A DNA stretch of 5,596 nt from CAYMLL01 sp964390645 (lineage in GTDB: Bacteria > Planctomycetota > UBA8108): NCBI GenBank assembly GCA_964390645.1, contig CAYMLL010000414.1:1-5596 (forward strand), read 5' to 3'. Of this stretch, positions 1-5,596 are shown piece after piece. The notes under the pieces are model-generated. The model saw only the letters and a program-made list of their open reading frames with translations. It did no database searches and was not told the DNA's origin. A program made the position numbers and the translations under genes. Positions within the stretch are counted from its first letter, which is position 1; the number at the start of each line of letters is the position of its first letter.

Positions 1-3000
1 TGCGCATCGCCGAGGACCTGCCGGTGGTGATCGAGATCGTCGATAAACCCGAGCACATCCTCCAGCGACCGGTTCACGACCGGAATTTGCTCGCTGTAGA
101 AGGGCTGGTCGGCCAGCGTCGCCTCGAGCCACTGGATCCCGCTGCGGATCGCCGCGATGATCGACTCGAAGTCGAGTCCGCTGAAGTCGAAGGCGTCGCC
201 GAAGTCCGGCAGGATCACCACGGCACGGTCAAGGTCGAGCAGAGCGTCGATCTGCGCCTGCGTCTTCTCGCCCTGCGTCACGGCCTCGAAGCCGGTGATG
301 TCAGTGAGGTCCGGGATCGTGATCGAGAGCTCCTTACCGGCGAGTCCGCCGGTGTCGAGCCCCGGGATCGTCGGCGAGACCGTGAAACTCTTGAGTGCAG
401 CTGCCGCGTAGGCGTCGACATCGAAGGTGATCGCGTCGAAGAGCTCGCCGCTGAGAAGATCGTCGAACGAGAAGCGACGATCTCCGGTCGTCGTCAGGTC
501 GTTATCCGCATCGAGAGCGATCGTCGCCTCGGCCAGAAGATTCACACCGCTACCGCTGCCGCTGCCTCCGGCGGTTAGCTGAAGGAAACCCAGCCGTGCG
601 GCGACCTCGAGGTCGTCCACCTCGAGCGATGCCCGCCCGGTCACTTGCGCGTTGTCGACGAGGATCGTCAGCCCCTCGCTGCCCGTGAGGCCGTCGAAGT
701 CGACGATCCACTCGAAGCCGCCGCCGACCGTGACCTCGATGTTCGCCACCGCGCTCGTGCTGAGCTCGACGCCCTCGCCGAAGCCGATCCCGAGGTCGAT
801 CGGCTGATCTTTCAGGGAGTAGAGGTCGATCTCGAAGCTCTCGATCCCGGACTGCGTCAGGAACCCGAGGTCGACGAGATCGGAGAGGTCGAAGCCGCTG
901 ATCGCGAGCTCGTTCACCGCGAGATTCGGCAGATCAAGCAGGTCGCTACGGCTGACGAGGCCGGCCTCGATGAGGTCGGCGAGAGCCACGCTGTTGGCAC
1001 CGGCGGCCGTGCCGATGAGTTCCGCGAGCGTGATGTTCGTGCCGAAGCTGTCCAGGGCATCCGGGACGATGAGCTCGGCGTTCTCGAGCGCCGAGATCGC
1101 CAGGCTCTTCGCGCCGTCGAACTCCGAGCTGCCGATGAGATTCATCGCGATGAGGTCGCCGAAGCCGAGCCGGTCGATCGCCAGAAGGTCGGCTGCAAAC
1201 ACGTAGCTCGCCTGCTGCGGGCTCGTCGTCGCCGCGTCATTCTGGTCGTAGGCGGTCGGGATACTCGTGAAGAGGTCCGCCGAGCTGACAAGCCGCGAGA
1301 GGATCAGGTCGTCGTAGTCGACCTGCTCGCCCGCACCAAGGTCGCCGGCATCGACAAGCCCGCGATCGGCGAGGTCGAAGAGACGCGCTCGAACGATGTC
1401 GGTCGCCAGCAGATTCGCGAGCGTGACATTTCCGCCGCTGACGATTCCGCTCCCGGTGAGCGCACCGGGCTCGATAACATCGAGGTCCTCGAGATCGCTG
1501 ACCGCAATCACCGTCGAGCCGACGAAGCTCCCGGCGTCGAGCAGGTCGAGGTCAACCAGGTCGGCGACGCCGATCAGTCCCAGCCCGAGGAGGTTGTCGA
1601 CGAGATCGTCCTTGTCGAAGTCCGGGATTGTGTCGAGGTCGCTGTCCTCGACGATCCCTTGCCCGATGATGAACGCGCCGAGTTCGACCAGCTCCGGGAA
1701 GGAGACATTGCCGAGGTTGGCGAAGTTGCGTAAATCGAACTCGTTGAGGTCGAAGCTGAAGTCGACCGGCAGCCGCAGCTGGCTCGTCGCAGCGTCGAAC
1801 ACGACGTCGAGACCCGGCGGAAGGATGCCAGCGTCGGCGAACTCCTCGATGAAGTCCTGCACCGTGCGAATCTGCGTGAAGTCGATCTTCGAGAGCACCT
1901 GGTCGCTGAAGGTGGTCACGAAGTCGAGGAGCTCGCCGAGGCTCTTGTTGACGACCGGGATCTCGGTCTCCATGAAGTCGGAGTCGGTCAGCGAGCCGAG
2001 CCACTCGAGCGTGCCCTGCAGGATCTGCACGAAGCTGGCGAGCGAGAAGTCGCTGAAGTCGAGCAGGTTCTCGAGGTTCTCGTGCGTGAACTCGAGCGGC
2101 GGAGCCCCCGTGACCGGAAAGAGCCCGCCGGAGAGTCCGACGCGCGGCTGCGCGCCACCTCCACCGAAGTCGTGGTCGCCAATCGACGCGAAGATCGGCA
2201 GGTCGACGTCGAGCGAGTTGTTCAGCACCCCCGGCGTGTCCTCGAAGAGCCGGAACGAGAACTCGCCGGCATCGACGAGGAGGTCGCTGCGCAGGTGCTC
2301 GTCGTCGTTGCCGTACGCGGCGCGACCCCCGAGGCCGATCTGGGCCGAGCCCTTCTCGCCCCCTTCCTTGCCGACCGCCACGGCCAGCGGCCCGATGCTG
2401 GCGCTCGCGACGAGATCAGTGAGCGACGCCATCGCGTGGAAGTCGAGGTGATCGACAGTGAAGTCGAAAGCCGGCGCGCCCATGACGCTCCAGTCGAAGA
2501 CCAGCGTCGCCAGCAGGTCGAGGTCGAGGTCGAGGTCGAGCTCGGCGTCGGCGCTGACCTCGAGGCCGATGGTCTCCGCCTGCGCTCCGAGATCTATACC
2601 AACGACGCGCTCGAGCGTCGTATCCCACGCGAACGTGAGCTCGACGGCGTCCGTGCCGATCAGCTCCCAGCTCAGACCGCCGCCCTCGCCGGCGAGCGTC
2701 GGAAGCCAGACCTCCTTCAGGTACTGGAGGAGACCGCCCATCGTCGGACCGCTGGGCCCGTAGTAGTTCTCGCCGCCGACGTCGCTGCCATCGCCGAGCG
2801 GTATGGTCGCCGAATCCTCGAAGGTACCGCTCCCGAGGTGCGGCCGCAGGTAGTGCTTCGTGTAGTTGCCGATCTCGAGGACCTTGTCGAGCCCGAGCAG
2901 GCGGCCGATCGAGCTGTCGGTACCAGGGATACGCTCGTCGAGGAAGCCGCCGGTGCCGGGCACGGGCTCGCCGGTCTCATCGTCGAACTGCTCGATCAGC

Positions 3001-5596
3001 TCGCCCTTCACCGACTCGATCTGGTCGGCGAGGAGGTCGATCGCGATGTAAGCGAGGTTGTCGAGAACGCCGCCGATGCCACTGAGGTCGGCGGAGAAGC
3101 CCGGGGAGAGCTCACCGTCGAAGAAGTCGGTGTCCTCAAAATCCGCCGAGCCGAGCAAGACTGCCGAGAGACCGCTGCCGGAGTAGACCGGCAGGTGGAT
3201 GTCGATACTGTTGCGCGGCAGGCCCCCGGGGTCCGTGTACCAGCTGACGTCGAAGCCGGTGTTCGCCTCGTGCGTGATGGTGGCGCCGAGGTGGAGGTCG
3301 ACCTCCCCACGGCCGTCGGTGCCGAGCGTCAGCAGCCCGTCGCCGAAGTTCAGCCCGACCTGGACGTCCGTTGCGGCGACGGAAGCATCCACCGAAAACT
3401 CCTCGAAGTCGAAGTCGAAGGAGTCATCGGTGAAATCGAACCCGAACTCGAAGCTCAGCGCACTGTCGAACAAGATCGACAGGTTGGACGCCGCCGTGAC
3501 CTCGAGGCCGCCGTCGAACAGCTCCGCGCCGAGATCGATCGGGTAGAGGCGCTCGAAATCGAAGCCCGCGTCGAACTCGAAGCGCACGTCGTCGGCGCCG
3601 ATGGTCAGGTTGAACGTGGCGCCGTCAGCGTCACCGTCGCTCTCCACCACCCCCAGGTTCGCGTTGATGCCCGGCAATGTCGGGATCCAGTGGTCCTCGA
3701 GAAACGTCTTCAGACCGTTCCAGATGTCGCTCGCGGAGACTCCCCCGTTCGCGACGGTCGGGTCCGTCATCGGGTCCGTCGCGCCCTTCTCGAACCAGTT
3801 GACCGTGTCGAGGTACTCGAAGATGTAGGTGTCGATGTCGAGGAACGCGGCAGCGCCCGTCTGCGTGTCGACGCCGCCCAGACCGTTGTCGTTGCCGGAG
3901 CCGAGCAGGTCGTTGAGCGACTGGCCGAGCCCCGGGATCTCCGTGTTCTGGAAACCCGTGTCGAGAAGGTTCTGCTTGAGCCCTTGGACGAACTCGCCGA
4001 GCTCGTTCAGGAGAGTGCGGATGGCGCTGTCGGCGAGCCCGCCGAGCACGTCGCGGAAGTTCGGCGTCTCAATCAGAACCGGCTCGTCGACGCCCTTGTC
4101 GCCCGAATCGACGAGCCACATGAACAGCTCCTGGAGGCCGCTGTTCGTCGGATCGCCCTCGAGGGGAACATCGATGTACACCGGGTTCGAGTGAATCCTC
4201 AGCGGCGAGCCGGTCAGACCGTCGAGCGTGCAGGTGACGCCGAAGATGTCGAGCTCGAGAGGCAGAAAGACATCGAAGCCGCCGTCAACGCCTGTGAACT
4301 GGACGTTGTCGCCGAGCAGGGTCTCGTCGAAACGGAAGAGCCCGTCGTCCTCCACGCCGGTGCCCTCGCCCTGGTCGAGGATGAACGCGACCTTCACGAA
4401 GTCCGCGTGATTGTCGGGATCGCCGAGCTCCGGGTTCGTGTTCACGTCGCCGTCGACGTCGACGTTGATGTAGGCGTCGTAGGTCTCCGCGTCGAGATTC
4501 CCGTCCGGCGGGCCGCCGGCGTCGTCGTCCAGGTCGAACTGCACCCCGTCGACGGTACGCACCGCGATCGAGTCGAAAATCGAGAACTCGAGCGCCAGCG
4601 GCTTGCCGACCATCTTGAAGCCGGCCTCGACCTTGGTTCCCTCTTCGAGCGGGTCGTCCCAGTCGAAGAGGAACTTGTCGACCGGATTGCCCTCCGCCCG
4701 GGGGCCGAGGTCGACGCCGGCCTCGATGCGCAGGTCGACGAAGGCCGAGAAGTTGATCGTCCCCATCCCCTCTAGCGCGACGACCGACTCGATGCCGTCG
4801 ATCTGATCGAGCCCGGTGCTCGGCGAGATGTCGGCAAACGCCGCCAGGCCGAAGTCGAACGGCAACTCCTCGCTGATCGACTCGAAGAGCTGCAGGCGCA
4901 CCCGCAGGACGTTCCCCTGCATGCGGACCGAGAACCGGTCGGTGTCGGTCTCGAAGTCGAGCCCGAGCTTGTCCATGATGAACGAGACGAGCCGCTGCAG
5001 ATCGTTCTCGGGGTCGGAAACGGCTCGCAGCGCGGTGTCGATCGCGTCGTCGACCCGGCCGACGAGCTCTAGGAGCTCGCGCGGCGACTTCTCGATGAAT
5101 GGGATCTTCACCTCGTCGAGGAGCTCGTAGAGCGGCGACTCCGGGTCGGTGACGAAGAAGGGGAGCTTGTCGAGCGCCGACTGCACGTACTGGCGCGCGC
5201 GCAACACCCCCGCGAGCAGGTCGTCGAGCCTCAGGGTCTCCGCGATCCGGAAGATGCCGGGCAGATCGACCTTCTCGAGCGTGATGTAGGCGCTGTCATC
5301 CCGCGACCGGGTCAGGTCCTCGACCGTGAAGCGGAACTTGGCGCCGTGGGCGACCGGGATGCCGCCGATACCGCTGTTGATCTTGATACCACGGATCACC
5401 GCGTTCGCGTCGCCCTCGACCTCGCGCGCGAACTCGTCGCCGAGGACGCCGCCGAGGAGATCATCGAGAGCGAACTCTCGGTCGTTCGTCGTGACGAGGT
5501 CGCCGTCCAGATCGAGCGTCGCGGTGCTGGATATATCGACGTGCACCCGACTGTCGAGACCCGACACATCCGCCAGGGTCACACCGATGAAGCCGA
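1..5596 (-). CDS. Internal fragment of a giant modular repeat protein, open at both ends
   Basis: The complement frame with codons at 5594 down to 3 is open for 1864 residues without a stop, start or end; flanking bases belong to incomplete codons or continue the gene. The product is strongly acidic, rich in Asp, Leu, Gly, Phe and Ala, poor in Lys, and has a single Cys (residue 455). No signal peptide, membrane segment or catalytic motif is seen. It consists of diverged modules of about 330 residues: a helix-hinge-helix part with I-P-x4-S-x3-[LV]-L, a beta-rich part with alternating Phe/Leu and Asp, and acidic D-x-D-x-D loops. One module is split by about 299 residues of a different short repeat. 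Repetition, acidity and lack of Cys are typical of giant secreted or surface proteins, sometimes calcium-dependent; that role is inferred. I do not recognise a named family. An intracellular role cannot be excluded because both termini are missing. Confidence 0.96.
3..335 (-). repeat. Helix-hinge-helix unit A, copy 5, cut by the window edge
   Basis: Residues 1754-1864. The strand/turn L-S-I-T-I-P (1756-1761) is followed by a helix near 1775-1790, a hydrophobic strand A-V-V-I-L-P, a helix (about 1810-1828) and the hinge YSEQIPVVNRSLEDVLGFI at 1833-1851. The second helix runs into the end of the window. The gene therefore continues past position 1, presumably into another E/C block. Confidence 0.75.
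336..533 (-). repeat. Beta/acidic-loop block B, second clear copy
   Basis: Residues 1688-1753. D-A-D-N-D-L-T-T-T-G-D-R-R-F at 1695-1708 matches D-L-D-G-D-L-V-T-T-N-D-R-E-F at 28-41, followed by D-D-L-L in both. An Ala-rich strand or helix (1726-1735) and an I-P-G-L-D turn follow. The acidic loop could bind a metal ion, but the ligand set is incomplete for an EF-hand. Confidence 0.7.
534..842 (-). repeat. Block C, copy 4, right part after the insert
   Basis: Residues 1585-1687. A strand and turn reach Q-P-I-D-L-G at 1597-1602, matching Y-P-I-D-L-G of copy 2. The strands that follow line up with copy 2 in order: V-E-L-S-T-S-A-V-A-N-I against L-E-V-T-A-A-S-N-L, then F-E-W-I-V-D-F-D, then G-L-T-I-L. 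A Gly/Ser hairpin G-G-S-G-S-G-S-G (positions 546-569) lies near the end, where copy 3 has a Gly/Lys/Glu turn. Confidence 0.66.
843..1739 (-). other. Inserted domain of short Leu/Ala/Gly/Asp repeats
   Basis: Residues 1286-1584 differ from the rest of the protein, with few long Phe/Asp strands and many short units. One recurring pattern is roughly [GN]-[LI]-[IV]-x3-[DE]-[LF]: G-L-I-G-V-A-D-L (1339-1346), G-L-V-D-A-G-D-L (1412-1419), N-L-I-G-S-S-E-F (1485-1492), G-L-V-S-R-S-D-L (1545-1552). Another is N-[VI]-[ST]-[LF]-x2-L-[VLI] at 1296, 1389 and 1520. Many units recur every 16-22 residues. A polar Asp/Thr/Gln stretch (about 1446-1464) divides the domain in two. The LxxLxxxGLVxxxDL pattern superficially resembles short two-helix domains such as SHOCT, but I would not assign that family. 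It sits inside a beta block, so it probably projects from the main fold. Confidence 0.65.
1740..1874 (-). repeat. Helix E and first strands of block C, copy 4 (left part of a split block)
   Basis: Residues 1241-1285. A helix (about 1244-1255) ends in a Pro-Pro-Gly turn (1259-1261) and is followed by beta strands ending L-R-L-P-V-D-F-S-F-D-L-N-E (1273-1285). In copies 2 and 3 such strands run on within about ten residues to a P-I-D-L-G or G-I-D-L-G segment. Here that segment appears only at residues 1598-1602, beyond the inserted domain. Confidence 0.62.
1875..2279 (-). repeat. Helix-hinge-helix unit A, copy 4
   Basis: Residues 1106-1240. The turn N-S-L-D-V-D-L-P-I-F at 1126-1135 precedes a Gly-rich loop, a long helix (about 1175-1204) and the hinge METEIPVVNKSLGELLDFV at 1208-1226. 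A second helix continues directly, without the linker seen in copies 2 and 3. It is closest to copy 5, sharing I-P-V-V-N-[KR]-S-L. Confidence 0.77.
2280..2747 (-). repeat. Helix E plus beta-rich block C, copy 3
   Basis: Residues 950-1105. A helix ending in W-L-P (963-965) mirrors W-I-P of copy 2. After it come V-G-I-D-L-G (998-1003), a strand of four exact Leu-Asp pairs (1019-1026), a strand with D-F near 1044-1046, and a Gly/Lys/Glu hairpin (1075-1083) where copy 2 has a short Gly turn. The block ends with an acidic turn N-D-D-E (1096-1099). Confidence 0.7.
2517..2540. repeat. Perfect (GTCGAG)x4 hexanucleotide tandem repeat
   Basis: Four exact copies of GTCGAG on the plus strand, read on the minus strand as four Leu-Asp pairs (residues 1019-1026) within a beta strand. 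The unit is two codons long, so gain or loss of a copy keeps the frame. It is simple-sequence DNA within the gene and not a separate element. Confidence 0.9.
2748..3239 (-). repeat. Helix-hinge-helix unit A, copy 3, with linker
   Basis: Residues 786-949. The turn N-S-I-D-I-H-L-P-V-Y at 795-804 is followed by a Gly/Ser/Asp-rich stretch, a helix at about 846-870 and the hinge LDERIPGTDSSIGRLLGLD at 885-903. A Tyr/Gly-rich linker follows (about 909-949), in the same place as the linker of copy 2. N-S-[IL]-D-[IV]-x-L-P also occurs in copy 4 at 1126-1133. Confidence 0.7.
3240..3731 (-). repeat. Helix E plus beta-rich block C, copy 2
   Basis: Residues 622-785. A helix ends in W-I-P at 636-638. An acidic turn D-G-D-A-D-G (654-659) then leads into long Phe/Asp alternating strands. 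Markers are Y-P-I-D-L-G (684-689), F-E-F-G-F-D-F (715-721), F-D-F-D-F at 726-730, and G-x-G-L-L-T-L at 751-757. Alternation of bulky hydrophobic and acidic residues suits amphipathic beta strands with one charged face. This is the clearest copy of the block and the best reference for the others. Confidence 0.72.
3732..4199 (-). repeat. Helix-hinge-helix unit A, copy 2, with linker
   Basis: Residues 466-621. The strand/turn V-Y-I-D-V-P (472-477) is followed by two helical stretches (about 487-496, and a long amphipathic one at about 512-546) and the hinge QNTEIPGLGQSLNDLLGSG at 549-567. After the hinge a Gly/Asn/Asp-rich linker of about 15 residues gives way to an aromatic helix (about 587-604) and a second polar linker. 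Copies 1 and 4 lack this extra segment. Confidence 0.72.
4200..4559 (-). other. Extra acidic segment with D-x-D-x-D loops, module 1
   Basis: Residues 346-465. Asp clusters occur at 354-358 (D-L-D-D-D), and a loop with the pattern D-V-D-G-D-V-N-T-N-P-E lies at 379-389. More acidic turns occur near 392-398 and 414-428. The loop fits the start of EF-hand or thrombospondin type-3 calcium loops; calcium binding is inferred. The only cysteine in the window is here (residue 455). This stretch is longer than its counterparts in other modules and accounts for the 389-residue gap between hinge copies 1 and 2. Confidence 0.6.
4560..5018 (-). repeat. Helix E plus beta-rich block C, copy 1 (most diverged)
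   Basis: Residues 193-345. A short helix (about 197-211) is followed by D-x-D-T-D (214-218), alternating beta segments, and an L-P-F-D-F-G-L stretch at 244-250. The latter corresponds to P-I-D-L-G in the later copies. Further strands (277-296, 307-312, 333-341) can be lined up with copies 2 and 3, but only with gaps. The assignment rests on order and spacing as much as on identity. Confidence 0.5.
5019..5279 (-). repeat. Helix-hinge-helix unit A, copy 1
   Basis: Residues 106-192. The V-D-L-P turn (109-112) is followed by a predicted helix at about 121-145 and the hinge DEVKIPFIEKSPRELLELV at 160-178. This copy has Pro where others have Leu or Ile after the conserved Ser (S170, P171). A second helix follows at about 178-192. 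It matches the other copies at the invariant I, P, S and final L, and the turn-to-IP distance (about 52 residues) is the shortest of the five. Confidence 0.72.
5280..5594 (-). repeat. End of a preceding module: beta/acidic-loop block B, first copy
   Basis: Residues 1-105. A beta-rich lead-in is followed by an acidic loop at residues 28-38 (D-x-D-G-D-L-V-T-T-N-D), then R-E-F and D-D-L-L at 44-47. The same pattern returns at residues 1695-1716 with about 14 of 22 positions identical, so this is a real repeat. The D-x-D-G-D start resembles the first half of an EF-hand or thrombospondin type-3 calcium loop, but EF-hand position 12 would be Arg, so a canonical EF-hand is unlikely. The block ends in strands that lead to the V-D-L-P turn at 109-112. 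Confidence 0.7.

Noticed and set aside
546..569. Gly/Ser-rich G-G-S-G-S-G-S-G as a possible RTX nonapeptide or cell-wall linker
   Set aside because: It lacks the G-G-x-G-x-D-x-hydrophobic-x pattern and does not recur in tandem. By position it is a hairpin loop within block C. I found no RTX nonapeptide arrays in the window.
24..578. Plus-strand open frame of 184 codons
   Set aside because: Same register and explanation; it ends at a CTA Leu codon of the minus frame.
645..1733. Plus-strand open frame of 362 codons
   Set aside because: Also codon-aligned antisense of the giant gene; it ends at a TTA Leu codon of the minus frame. Composition is the mirror of the real protein.
1552..2004. Minus-strand open frame of 150 codons, Arg-rich
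   Set aside because: It is out of register with the continuous frame and Arg/Pro/Gly-rich, as expected of a shifted reading of the same DNA. It gives no sign of a frameshift, since the main frame stays open with module structure here.
1396..2451. Plus-strand open frame of 351 codons, Ser/Arg/Pro-rich
   Set aside because: Low-complexity Ser/Arg/Pro translation is typical of an out-of-frame reading of GC-rich coding DNA. It overlaps the much stronger minus frame along its full length.
2517..2540. Tandem hexamer as a CRISPR or regulatory iteron
   Set aside because: There are no spacers and no longer repeat. It lies inside a coding beta strand and is explained by Leu-Asp codon repetition.
2082..4775. 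Long plus-strand open frame of 897 codons, rich in Val, Glu, Asp and Arg
   Set aside because: Its codons are exactly in register with the minus-strand gene, so its stops would need Leu TTA/CTA or Ser TCA codons there, which are rare in this GC-rich gene. It ends where the minus gene uses a CTA Leu codon. It has no domain pattern of its own and its Val-Glu repeats are antisense of Leu-Asp and Phe-Asp.
5448..5513. Canonical EF-hand at the first acidic loop
   Set aside because: The D-x-D-G-D start fits, but position 12 of the loop is Arg and not Glu or Asp, and flanking helices are not evident. Only a candidate metal loop is claimed.

Overview
The whole window lies inside one protein-coding gene on the minus strand. 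Reading complement codons at positions 5594 down to 3 gives 1864 consecutive sense codons with no stop. Neither the start nor the stop codon is in the window, so this is an internal piece of a giant gene. There are no intergenic gaps, RNA genes, promoters, terminators, insertion sequences or CRISPR arrays.

The DNA is GC-rich, with strong third-position C/G use (GAC, CTC, GTC, GGC, TTC) and very few TTA, CTA or TCA codons. That points to a high-GC bacterium. Giant, acidic, nearly cysteine-free repetitive proteins of this kind are known from Planctomycetota, marine Proteobacteria, green sulfur bacteria and related environmental groups. The sequence alone does not say which one.

Residues below are numbered from the first complete codon (residue n covers plus-strand positions 5595-3n to 5597-3n). 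The protein is built from a degenerate supermodule of about 325-335 residues. Each module runs: (D) a beta strand ending in an Asp-x-x-Pro type turn; (A) a helix-hinge-helix segment with the signature I-P-x4-S-x3-[LV]-L; (E) a short helix, sometimes ending in Trp-x-Pro; (C) a long beta-rich stretch of alternating Phe/Leu and Asp; and (B) acidic D-x-D-x-D loops leading to the next D. Five copies of A are visible, with the I of the IP at residues 164, 553, 889, 1212 and 1837.

The fourth module is split in the middle of its beta block by about 299 residues (positions 843-1739) of a different short repeat rich in Leu, Ala, Gly and Asp. Subtracting this insert restores the 325-335 residue period on both sides. 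The first module also carries extra acidic sequence (4200-4559), which explains its longer spacing.

I do not recognise a named family. A secreted or surface-exposed, possibly calcium-binding structural or adhesive protein is the most reasonable inference, but the function is unknown. The long plus-strand open frames are codon-aligned antisense shadows of this gene.
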